From contig JAIRZC010000022.1 in the NCBI GenBank assembly GCA_031267455.1, forward strand, positions 1 through 10,524: a DNA stretch of 10,524 nucleotides, written 5' to 3'. How positions within the stretch are numbered: position 1 is the stretch's first letter; every line of letters starts with the position of its first letter. Below are positions 1 to 5,787 of this stretch, one piece after another. The DNA is from Accumulibacter sp. (GTDB lineage: Bacteria > Pseudomonadota > Gammaproteobacteria > Burkholderiales > Rhodocyclaceae). The position numbers and the translations under genes are program-made. The notes under the pieces are model-generated. The model was not told the DNA's origin. It worked only from the letters and a program-made list of their open reading frames with translations, and searched no databases.

Positions 1-85
1 CAGGGCGTTTCCGAACAGCTTCCAAACCCTCGAGCTGTTGAATACTCGACTCGTCGTAGGCAGGCAATTTCTCGTTTTCAGTCAT
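1..85 (-). CDS. gyrB: DNA gyrase subunit B, N-terminal fragment (runs off left edge)
   Basis: Seen: reading leftward from the ATG at 85-83 gives 28 codons, beginning MTENEKLPAYDESSIQQLEG and ending EAVRKRP before the window ends. The SIQQLEGLEAVRKRP stretch is the conserved start of the GHKL ATPase domain of GyrB, normally followed by GMYIG. Known: GyrB is the ATPase subunit of the A2B2 gyrase that introduces negative supercoils. Context: it lies directly downstream of dnaN on the same strand, as expected in an origin cluster, but without recF between them. No clear Shine-Dalgarno sequence is visible before the ATG. Only the N-terminus is present, so completeness cannot be judged. Confidence 0.93.
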   Translation of the reverse strand, partial: MTENEKLPAYDESSIQQLEGLEAVRKRP

Positions 86-109
86 GTTTCAATCCACGCG
101 CGTAGTTAG

Positions 110-123
110 CCCCCTGGCGGGGG
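110..123. other. short GC hairpin in dnaN-gyrB gap
   Basis: CCCCC and GGGGG form a perfect 5-bp stem around a TGGC loop, lying between the dnaN stop and the gyrB start. It could attenuate or slow transcription, but it has no T-tract on either strand, so I do not call it an intrinsic terminator. Confidence 0.3.
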
Positions 124-161
124 AAGTTCCAACCGGAGTTAGTTTCGCTGAAATATCCGTG

Positions 162-177
162 TGTTTCACGTGGAACA
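162..177. other. parS centromere site (ParB binding)
   Basis: The 16-mer TGTTTCACGTGGAACA is present. Its reverse complement, TGTTCCACGTGAAACA, is the classical parS sequence bound by Spo0J/ParB, so this is a full match and not a degenerate one. Known: parS sites cluster near oriC, where ParB loads and spreads for ParA-driven origin segregation. Its position 13 bp past the dnaN stop and about 77 bp before the gyrB start, within 3.2 kb of the probable origin, fits. No parA or parB gene lies in this window. I found no second copy here. Confidence 0.92.
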
Positions 178-190
178 CGTATCGCACACT

Positions 191-1306
191 TTAAATACGC
201 ATTGGCATCACGACGTACTTGAAAGTATCGTCGCCCGGAATCGACAAAAGCGCGCTCGACCCCGCATCGTTGAAACTCCATTCGACGAAATCCGTTACCA
301 TATTACTTAGGACATCGATCAAATAGATCACGTTGAAACCGACGTCGACCGGGTCACCTTCGTAAGTGATTTCGATTTCATCCTGCGCTTCCTCCTGGTC
401 AGCATTTGCGGTCAAAATCTTCAGACTTCCCGAGGAAAGTACCAAGCGAACTCCGCGAAACTTATCGCTGGTCAAAATCGACGCCCTGAGCAACGATTGA
501 TAAAAAAGAACTCGGTCGATGGAAAGCTTGTTCTTCAGTTCTCCCGGTATCACGCGTTCGTAATCGGGAAATTTTCCATCGATCAATTTTGAAAAGAGGC
601 TAACGCGTCCGAATTGAAAACGTACCTGATTCGGAGTAAGTTCGATGAGCAATTCATCGTCGCTGTCCGATAAAAGGCGGCTGAGTTCAAGAACCGTTTT
701 GCGCGGAAGGATCAATTCCTGACGCGGAATCTCGCTCTCGCTTTCAATTTGCATTTTCGCGTAGGCGAGCCGGTGACCATCAGTCGCAACCGCGCGGATA
801 TCCCGGCCCTCGACGAGGAGCAAAAGACCATTCAGATAGTAGCGGACATCCTGAGCGGCCATTGAAAACTGCGTCATATTCAAAAGATATTTGAACTGCT
901 TTTGAGAAACCGAGAGTTTCCTGAGTTCGCCCTCCGACAAAAGCATACGAGGAAAATCCTCCGCCGGCAGGGTCTGAAGCGTAAACCGGCTTTTTCCCGC
1001 CTTTAATTGCAAACGCCCATTATCGAGGCTCAGGCTCGTTTCCAACCCTTCCGGCAAGGAACGCAGAATATCCAGAAGCTTCCTTGCGCTGACGGTGATG
1101 GCGCCATCTTCTCCATCCCCTCGTGCGTCATCGGTGAAAGTCATGATCTGAATTTCAATATCGGTCGCAAGGAAAGTCAGTGCGTTTCCTTTCTTATCAA
1201 GCATCACATTGGAGAGAATCGGCAAAGTATGCTTTTTTTCAACAATCCCGGAAACAGATTGCAGGGGCGCCAAAAGCTTATCCCTCTCAGTTTTTATTAG
1301 AAACAT
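191..1306 (-). CDS. dnaN: DNA polymerase III beta subunit (sliding clamp)
   Basis: This 371-aa protein is the usual length for a bacterial beta clamp (about 366-375 aa). It begins MFLIKTERDKLLAPLQSVSG with the following HTLPILSNV motif, and ends YVVMPMRI; both termini are typical of DnaN. Known: the protein forms a head-to-tail dimeric ring of three domains per monomer, encircles DNA and tethers Pol III and other clamp-binding proteins. The ATG at 1306 is preceded on the coding strand by AAGGG (1316-1320) at about 9 nt, a fair ribosome binding site. It follows dnaA on the same strand after a 237-bp gap that looks like the replication origin, so it may have its own promoter there or be read through from dnaA. 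Nothing in the sequence looks truncated. Confidence 0.97.
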   Translation of the reverse strand: MFLIKTERDKLLAPLQSVSGIVEKKHTLPILSNVMLDKKGNALTFLATDIEIQIMTFTDDARGDGEDGAITVSARKLLDILRSLPEGLETSLSLDNGRLQLKAGKSRFTLQTLPAEDFPRMLLSEGELRKLSVSQKQFKYLLNMTQFSMAAQDVRYYLNGLLLLVEGRDIRAVATDGHRLAYAKMQIESESEIPRQELILPRKTVLELSRLLSDSDDELLIELTPNQVRFQFGRVSLFSKLIDGKFPDYERVIPGELKNKLSIDRVLFYQSLLRASILTSDKFRGVRLVLSSGSLKILTANADQEEAQDEIEITYEGDPVDVGFNVIYLIDVLSNMVTDFVEWSFNDAGSSALLSIPGDDTFKYVVMPMRI

Positions 1307-1344
1307 ATCTATAAACCCTTAAAAGAATATATCGAGGACAATCC

Positions 1345-1353
1345 TGTGGAAAA
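1345..1353 (-). promoter_or_regulatory. DnaA box (TTTTCCACA)
   Basis: Minus-strand match to TTWTNCACA at the edge of the AT-rich part of the dnaN-dnaA gap. Confidence 0.6.
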
Positions 1354-1421
1354 ATGTAAATTTTGAATAATTTTCAAGTACTTTCTCTCGAATTTTGCGA
1401 AAAATAAGCGCTGTATCGGCT

Positions 1422-1430
1422 TGTGGAAAA
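1422..1430 (-). promoter_or_regulatory. DnaA box (TTTTCCACA)
   Basis: Same 9-mer and same orientation as the box at 1345-1353, on the other side of the AT-rich stretch. Confidence 0.6.
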
Positions 1431-1452
1431 AAAAGAACAAATTTTCAGAAGC

Positions 1453-1461
1453 TGTGAAAAA
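1453..1461 (-). promoter_or_regulatory. DnaA box (TTTTTCACA)
   Basis: Fits TTWTNCACA on the minus strand. It lies 6 bp from the oppositely oriented box-like site at 1468-1476. Confidence 0.5.
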
Positions 1462-1467
1462 AGGGAG

Positions 1468-1476
1468 TTATCAACA
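1468..1476 (+). promoter_or_regulatory. DnaA box variant (TTATCAACA)
   Basis: One mismatch from TTATNCACA. Its position within the box cluster is the main support. Confidence 0.5.
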
Positions 1477-1501
1477 CACGACCAACATAACAATGAACAG
1501 T

Positions 1502-1510
1502 TTTTCAACA
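1502..1510 (+). promoter_or_regulatory. weak DnaA box variant (TTTTCAACA)
   Basis: One mismatch from TTWTNCACA, 33 bp past the dnaA stop codon. It is supported only by clustering with the four neighbouring boxes. Confidence 0.35.
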
Positions 1511-1543
1511 AATCGGAAGAGAGATTCTGGCGCGCTGGGCAAA

Positions 1544-2947
1544 TCATCCTTTTAACACCTGGGTTAATACGTGGACGTCGTGGTTCAGTTTTTCCTCCTT
1601 GGCGCGCAGTGACTCGATCGTTCGGATCGCGTGCAGAACCGTTGTATGGTCCCTTCCGCCAAAAGCTTCACCGATCATGGGGTAGCTTGAAGATGTGAGG
1701 TTTTTGGCGAGCCACATCGCGATCTGCCGGGGGCGGACGATCTGGCGGTTACGTTTTCTCGAAAAGAGATCGCCGACCTTGATTTTAAAGTAGTCCGCGA
1801 CAGTCTTCTGGATATTATCGATGGTAATCTGGCGGTTGACGGCGTCGATCGAATTCTTGAGCGCCTCTTTGGAGAGGTCAAGATCGATTTTCCGGCCCAG
1901 ATAGCTTGAGTGGGCATAGACGATTTTTAATGCGCCTTCGAGTTCCCTGACGTTGGATCGTTTGTGTTTTGCGATGTAAAAAGCGGACTCGTCATCGAGG
2001 TCGATTGATTCGATTTCGGCTTTTTTCTTGAGGATGGCAACGCGCATTTCCAATTCAGGAGGTTCAATCTGGACTGTCAGTCCCTGGTCGAAACGGGTGA
2101 TCAGTCGGTTTTCGAGACCGCTTATATCTTTCGGATAGGTATCGCAACTGATGACGATCTGCTTTTTTGACTCGATTAGCGCATTGAATACAAAAAAGAA
2201 TTCTTCTTGCGTACGGGTTTTCCCGTTGAAGAACTGAATGTCGTCGAGCAGGAGGACATCAAGCGAACGATAGTAATGTTTGAAAGCGTCAAAAGAATTC
2301 GCCTGATAGGCGCGCACGAGATCCGAGTAATAATTTCCAGCATGGACATAGCGGACAACCGATTTCCGATTTTTCTGGAATATCCGGTTTCCGATCGCAT
2401 GAATCATGTGCGTCTTTCCAAGGCCAGTACTACCATAGATAAAAAGCGGGTTGTACGCGGATGCACCGGCGTTGGAAGCAACCTGGATCGCGGCGGCGCG
2501 CGCGAAATCGTTTGCTTTGCCGACAATCAGGTTTTCGAAGGTAAAGCCGGGCTCAAGGTGGGTCTTCTGATAATGGGGATTTACCGTCGGCGGGGGTTCG
2601 GAGGGAAAGAAATCGCCAGGATTGGACGCACCAAGCGGAGCGAGCGCGGCGGAAGAGGAGTTTTTAGAAAAACTCTGGAAAGACGCCGTCGTTTCGGCGG
2701 GCGCTTTGCCAACGGAAAGCGAAAGACTGACGGGGGGCGAGAAATAGGCGCCGGCAATTTCCTCGATCCGGGAGAAATAGCATTCCCTGACGCGATTGAG
2801 GATGAAATTATTCGGAGCAAGGAGGCATAATTCCCCAGTGATGCCGCTCTTGTCTTCGATTCGAAGCGGGCGGATCCAAGTGTTGAACTGCTGCGGAGGC
2901 AGTTCTTGTTCGAGTCGTCTTAGGCAGGAAGACCAGAAGTTATCCAT
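1544..2947 (-). CDS. dnaA: Chromosomal replication initiator protein DnaA
   Basis: Taking the ATG at 2947 gives 467 aa, starting MDNFWSSCLRRLEQELPPQQ, a typical proteobacterial domain I. An in-frame TTG at 2971 would add 8 residues (MCVPKNAA) that do not look conserved. A low-complexity linker (domain II, roughly residues 80-130) follows. The AAA+ domain has Walker A GSTGLGKT (about 172-179), Walker B VLLLDD (about 231-236), an arginine-finger region ITRFDQG (Arg about 285) and sensor 2 SNVRELEGAL (Arg about 334). Domain IV carries the DNA-binding signature GGRDHTTVLHA (about 430-440). Known: ATP-bound DnaA oligomerises on DnaA boxes and opens oriC. DnaA boxes lie on both sides of the gene, which fits origin function and autoregulation. 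No strong Shine-Dalgarno sequence is visible. Confidence 0.97.
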   Translation of the reverse strand: MDNFWSSCLRRLEQELPPQQFNTWIRPLRIEDKSGITGELCLLAPNNFILNRVRECYFSRIEEIAGAYFSPPVSLSLSVGKAPAETTASFQSFSKNSSSAALAPLGASNPGDFFPSEPPPTVNPHYQKTHLEPGFTFENLIVGKANDFARAAAIQVASNAGASAYNPLFIYGSTGLGKTHMIHAIGNRIFQKNRKSVVRYVHAGNYYSDLVRAYQANSFDAFKHYYRSLDVLLLDDIQFFNGKTRTQEEFFFVFNALIESKKQIVISCDTYPKDISGLENRLITRFDQGLTVQIEPPELEMRVAILKKKAEIESIDLDDESAFYIAKHKRSNVRELEGALKIVYAHSSYLGRKIDLDLSKEALKNSIDAVNRQITIDNIQKTVADYFKIKVGDLFSRKRNRQIVRPRQIAMWLAKNLTSSSYPMIGEAFGGRDHTTVLHAIRTIESLRAKEEKLNHDVHVLTQVLKG

Positions 2948-3211
2948 CGCGGCGTTTTTGGGGACACACAAAATGCTTTTTCAGCGAAAGCGACTTCTGA
3001 AAAGCGCGGGTTGAAAATATTGGGTCAATAATGCAAGAGCCAGTCAGGCTTGGCCAAATCGACTGCGGGGAAACGATCCACTATCCCGGCTATTCATTGC
3101 GAATGGAGCGGCAGCTCACGCAAAATCCTTGAAAAACTTCTTTCGTCTTTCTTTCGATTCGACTTATCAAGTCCGACAGCTTCCTTGGGATTTTACTCTT
3201 TTGAAAGAGAG

Positions 3212-3220
3212 TTATCCACA
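3212..3220 (+). promoter_or_regulatory. consensus DnaA box (TTATCCACA)
   Basis: Exact match to the high-affinity DnaA box TTATCCACA. It lies 22 bp upstream of the rpmH -35 element and about 265 bp upstream of the dnaA start. It could serve as an origin element or as a regulator of dnaA or rpmH transcription. Confidence 0.8.
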
Positions 3221-3242
3221 GATTCGAGACTTTTCATGGAGC

Positions 3243-3272
3243 TTGACAAATGATGCCGAGCCATAGTCTAAT
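3243..3272 (+). promoter_or_regulatory. sigma70 promoter of rpmH operon
   Basis: A consensus -35 TTGACA (3243-3248) is followed after 18 bp by TCTAAT (3267-3272), a 5/6 match to TATAAT; TAGTCT at 3264-3269 is an alternative -10 with a shorter spacer. It lies about 40 bp upstream of the rpmH start and probably drives the rpmH-rnpA-yidD-yidC-mnmE block. Confidence 0.65.
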
Positions 3273-3309
3273 CCCCAGTTTGTTTCGCAATGATTTCAGG
3301 GGTCTTATA

Positions 3310-3444
3310 ATGAAACGCACCTACCAGCCCTCGGTGATTCACCGCAAGCGCACGCACGGATTTCGGGCGCGCATGGCAACCCGCGGCGGTCGCGCCGTGA
3401 TTCGCGCCCGCCGTGCCAAAGGACGCCGCCGCCTGGCTGTTTGA
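3310..3444 (+). CDS. rpmH: 50S ribosomal protein L34
   Basis: The product is 44 aa, the standard L34 length, starting [18 protein letters not shown] and rich in Arg and Lys, with the conserved [10 protein letters not shown] core and a RRLAV end. It is a small basic rRNA-binding protein of the large ribosomal subunit. The ATG at 3310 was chosen because it gives the exact family N-terminus and is preceded by AGGGG (3298-3302) at 7 nt; an in-frame upstream extension to 3250 has no family support. It is the first gene of the rightward block, directly after a good promoter, and its stop codon overlaps the rnpA start. Confidence 0.97.
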   Translation: MKRTYQPSVIHRKRTHGFRARMATRGGRAVIRARRAKGRRRLAV

Positions 3445-3824
3445 AAGTGACCGGAGCGCAAGATGGGCGGCCATGGTTTGGTCAGACGTTTCCCAGGAAC
3501 AGCCGATTGACGAGAACGGATGATTTTTCATCCATTTTCAGCACTAGAAAAGCAATAAAGAGCGCTCACTTCCTGTTGCATTATCGCTTCCGCCGCCAAG
3601 GGGAAAACGCCAGGCTGGGCGTTGTCGTCGCCAAACGGCTCGTGCGGCGCGCGGTCGACAGAAACCTCTTGCGTCGCCTTGCCCGCGAAAACTTTCGCAA
3701 GGTGCGTACCGGTCTTGATTCGCGCGACTTGGTTCTAAGACTTGTTTTGAACCCCGGGGACCTTGGTCGACTAGCCCTTGGAAAAGAGATTGGGACTTTG
3801 CTTGACCGGATGCGGATTCGTTGA
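3441..3824 (+). CDS. rnpA: Ribonuclease P protein component
   Basis: The product is up to 127 aa, close to the family's 110-130 aa. It contains the [18 protein letters not shown]-terminal motif and the RNase P protein signature [19 protein letters not shown] followed by [11 protein letters not shown], the basic RNR helix that contacts the catalytic RNA. Known: it is the protein cofactor of RNase P, which matures tRNA 5' ends. The start is uncertain: TTG at 3441 overlaps the rpmH stop by 4 bp (TTGA), and GTG at 3447 is an alternative that would shorten it by 2 residues. Neither has a clear Shine-Dalgarno sequence, so translational coupling to rpmH is likely. yidD follows after 4 bp. Confidence 0.95.
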   Translation: MKVTGAQDGRPWFGQTFPRNSRLTRTDDFSSIFSTRKAIKSAHFLLHYRFRRQGENARLGVVVAKRLVRRAVDRNLLRRLARENFRKVRTGLDSRDLVLRLVLNPGDLGRLALGKEIGTLLDRMRIR

Positions 3825-3828
3825 TCCG

Positions 3829-4038
3829 ATGGACATGTTATTACTGAGTTTGATACGTTTTTACCAATACTGTATAAGCCCGATGCTGGGTCGGCAATGC
3901 CGCTTCGTCCCGAGTTGTTCGGAATATACCGCCGAGGCCATCGGAAAATACGGCGCGCTCAAGGGCATGTACTACGGCATCAAGCGTGTTACTCGTTGCC
4001 ACCCATGGAATCCGGGAGGGGCGGACCCCGTTCCCTGA
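3829..4038 (+). CDS. yidD: Membrane protein insertion efficiency factor YidD
   Basis: From the ATG at 3829 the product is 69 aa, starting [20 protein letters not shown]. It carries the YidD family hallmarks: a cysteine-containing [15 protein letters not shown] segment and the C-terminal [13 protein letters not shown]. An alternative ATG at 3835 is possible; a longer in-frame reading from 3778 overlaps rnpA and has no family support. Known: YidD is a small membrane-associated protein that assists YidC-dependent insertion, and it is almost always encoded between rnpA and yidC, as here. The ends match the family length, so the gene looks intact. Confidence 0.95.
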   Translation: MDMLLLSLIRFYQYCISPMLGRQCRFVPSCSEYTAEAIGKYGALKGMYYGIKRVTRCHPWNPGGADPVP

Positions 4039-4062
4039 AAATAATTAGCGCATGGATCACAC

Positions 4063-5787
4063 ATGGATAATCGCCGCCTGACTCTTCTGATCGTTTTCAT
4101 CGGATCGGTCTATCTGCTCATCGACGCTTGGCAGAAATACAAATACCCTCCCGCGCCGCAAACCGCTTCGACCTCTGTTCCCGGCGCATCCGCCGCAACG
4201 CCGAACGCCCCCAGCGGGCGAGCGCCGGATACCCCAGTGGCAGAAGAAGGCGCGCCGCTTGCCCCGGAAATCGACGTTATTCGCGTCAAAACCGACCTTT
4301 ATGTCGTAGGGATTTCATCGCAAGGCGGCGACATCGTCGAGCTTACACTGAACGACTACAAGGCGGCCACGCCACGCAAGCTTTTTGGTCCGGCCGAACG
4401 CAAAAACGAAGCTTTCACTCTTTTCGGCGCAAAGCACGGCTATTATGCGCAAAGCGGCCTGATCGGCGACCAACTGCCCAATCACAAGACACGCTTCAGG
4501 ATCGTCGAAGGGAAAACGGAGCTTGAACCCGGCGCCGATACTTTGCAGCTTCGCCTTGAGGCGCCCGCGGTCGACGGCGTCCAAACCAGCAAGACGCTCA
4601 CCTTCACGCGTGGAAGTTACTTGATCACCGTCAACCACGAAATCGAAAACGGTGGATCGAAGGAAGTCACGGCGCACGCATACTATCAGCTCCAGCGCGA
4701 CAGCCTCTCTCCAGACGGGGAAAGCGGAATGGCCAGCACCTTCACCGGTCCAGCGCTTTATACCGCGGAAGGCAAATACCAAAAGATCGACTTCAAGGAT
4801 ATCGGAAAAGGCAAGGCGAAATTCGCCGAGAAAGCGAATGACGGCTGGATTGGTATGGTCCAGCACTATTTCGCCTCGGCGTGGATCCCCGAGGAAAATC
4901 TCCCGCGGACTTTTTACGTCCGCAACCTGCAACAGAATGCCGGCCCTGATAGAGACGCACTTATCGTTTCGGCGGGGGTCATCGTCCCCATGCCGACGGT
5001 CGCGCCCGGTCAAAAGGTCAGCCAGGATGTTTCGCTCTTCGCGGGGCCTCAACTCCATAATATCCTGAACCGAATCGCCAAACCCTCGTCGGAGGGAGGT
5101 CTCGGTGCGGCGGGGCTTCCGCTCGTCGTTGATTACGGCTGGCTCACCATTGTTGCCGCGCCGATTTTCTGGTGTCTCGAATTCATCAACAAGATGGTCG
5201 GTAATTGGGGGTGGTCGATCATCATACTGACGATTTTCATCAAGCTGCTCTTCTTCCCGCTATCGGCAGCCGGCTACAAATCGATGGCGAAAATGCGTGG
5301 GCTCGCGCCACGCATGACGGCGCTCAAGGAACGCTTTGGCGACGACAAGCAGCGACTCAATATGGAAATGCTCAATCTCTATAAAACGGAGAAAATCAAT
5401 CCCTTCGGCGGCTGTCTGCCGATCGTGATTCAGATACCTGTCTTCATTGCGCTCTACTGGGCCTTGCTCGGCGCCGTAGAAATGCGGGGAGCGCCGTGGC
5501 TCCTCTGGATCCGCGACCTTTCGGAAGCGGATCCCTATTATGTCCTCCCGATCCTCATGGTCGTAACCATGTTCATCCAGACCAAGCTCAATCCAACGCC
5601 GCCTGATCCAACCCAGGCCAAGGTGATGCTACTGATGCCCTTCGTCTTCGGCGCAATGTTCTTCTTCTTTCCATCGGGGCTTGTTCTTTACTGGGTTGTC
5701 AGCAATATCCTGTCTATCCTCCAGCAGTGGCAGATTACCCGAATGTTCGAAGGCGGCGCGAGCGTTGGAAAGGCCGCCAACCTCTGA
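4063..5787 (+). CDS. yidC: Membrane protein insertase YidC
   Basis: The product is 574 aa, matching the long Gram-negative form. It has an N-terminal signal-anchor helix (about residues 6-22), a Pro/Ala/Ser-rich linker (about 29-66), a large periplasmic domain (about 70-340), and five further hydrophobic segments in the conserved 60KD_IMP domain (about 355-558), including the NPFGGCLPIVIQIPVF stretch at 446-461. Known: it inserts and folds inner-membrane proteins alone or with SecYEG. The groove residue that is Arg366 in E. coli aligns by eye with Lys394 in TIFIKLLFFPL, a conservative change. Preceded by yidD (24-bp gap); its last 23 bp overlap the probable mnmE start. No strong Shine-Dalgarno sequence is seen. 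Confidence 0.97.
   Translation: MDNRRLTLLIVFIGSVYLLIDAWQKYKYPPAPQTASTSVPGASAATPNAPSGRAPDTPVAEEGAPLAPEIDVIRVKTDLYVVGISSQGGDIVELTLNDYKAATPRKLFGPAERKNEAFTLFGAKHGYYAQSGLIGDQLPNHKTRFRIVEGKTELEPGADTLQLRLEAPAVDGVQTSKTLTFTRGSYLITVNHEIENGGSKEVTAHAYYQLQRDSLSPDGESGMASTFTGPALYTAEGKYQKIDFKDIGKGKAKFAEKANDGWIGMVQHYFASAWIPEENLPRTFYVRNLQQNAGPDRDALIVSAGVIVPMPTVAPGQKVSQDVSLFAGPQLHNILNRIAKPSSEGGLGAAGLPLVVDYGWLTIVAAPIFWCLEFINKMVGNWGWSIIILTIFIKLLFFPLSAAGYKSMAKMRGLAPRMTALKERFGDDKQRLNMEMLNLYKTEKINPFGGCLPIVIQIPVFIALYWALLGAVEMRGAPWLLWIRDLSEADPYYVLPILMVVTMFIQTKLNPTPPDPTQAKVMLLMPFVFGAMFFFFPSGLVLYWVVSNILSILQQWQITRMFEGGASVGKAANL

Larger units (their letters stand above)
1307..1543. other. probable oriC region (dnaN-dnaA gap) with DnaA boxes
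   Basis: This 237-bp gap is markedly AT-rich and gene-free. By eye it contains five DnaA-box-like 9-mers: TTTTCCACA on the minus strand at 1345-1353 and 1422-1430, TTTTTCACA on the minus strand at 1453-1461, TTATCAACA on the plus strand at 1468-1476, and TTTTCAACA on the plus strand at 1502-1510. The first three fit TTWTNCACA; the last two differ by one base. An AT-rich stretch around 1350-1410 lies beside them and could be the unwinding element. Known: oriC in many bacteria abuts dnaA and combines DnaA boxes with an AT-rich region. Inference: this is the best origin candidate in the window. No GATC sites are seen in it, so Dam/SeqA-type control is not suggested. Confidence 0.72.
2948..3309. 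other. dnaA-rpmH divergent intergenic region
   Basis: This 362-bp gap separates leftward dnaA from rightward rpmH and holds no convincing gene. It contains a consensus DnaA box at 3212-3220 and a sigma70-type promoter for rpmH. It must also contain the dnaA promoter, but I could not identify a convincing -35/-10 pair on the minus strand. Gene direction switches here, so leading-strand logic would place the replication start in or next to this gap, whereas the box cluster lies on the other side of dnaA. Confidence 0.6.

Noticed and set aside
2981..3040. dnaA promoter on the minus strand near TTGACC/TATTTT
   Set aside because: The -35-like and -10-like hexamers overlap or are wrongly spaced, so no pairing was convincing.
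4315..5058. Long (247-codon) antisense frame in yidC
   Set aside because: The plus strand encodes a complete, convincing YidC; the antisense frame is a by-product of codon bias.
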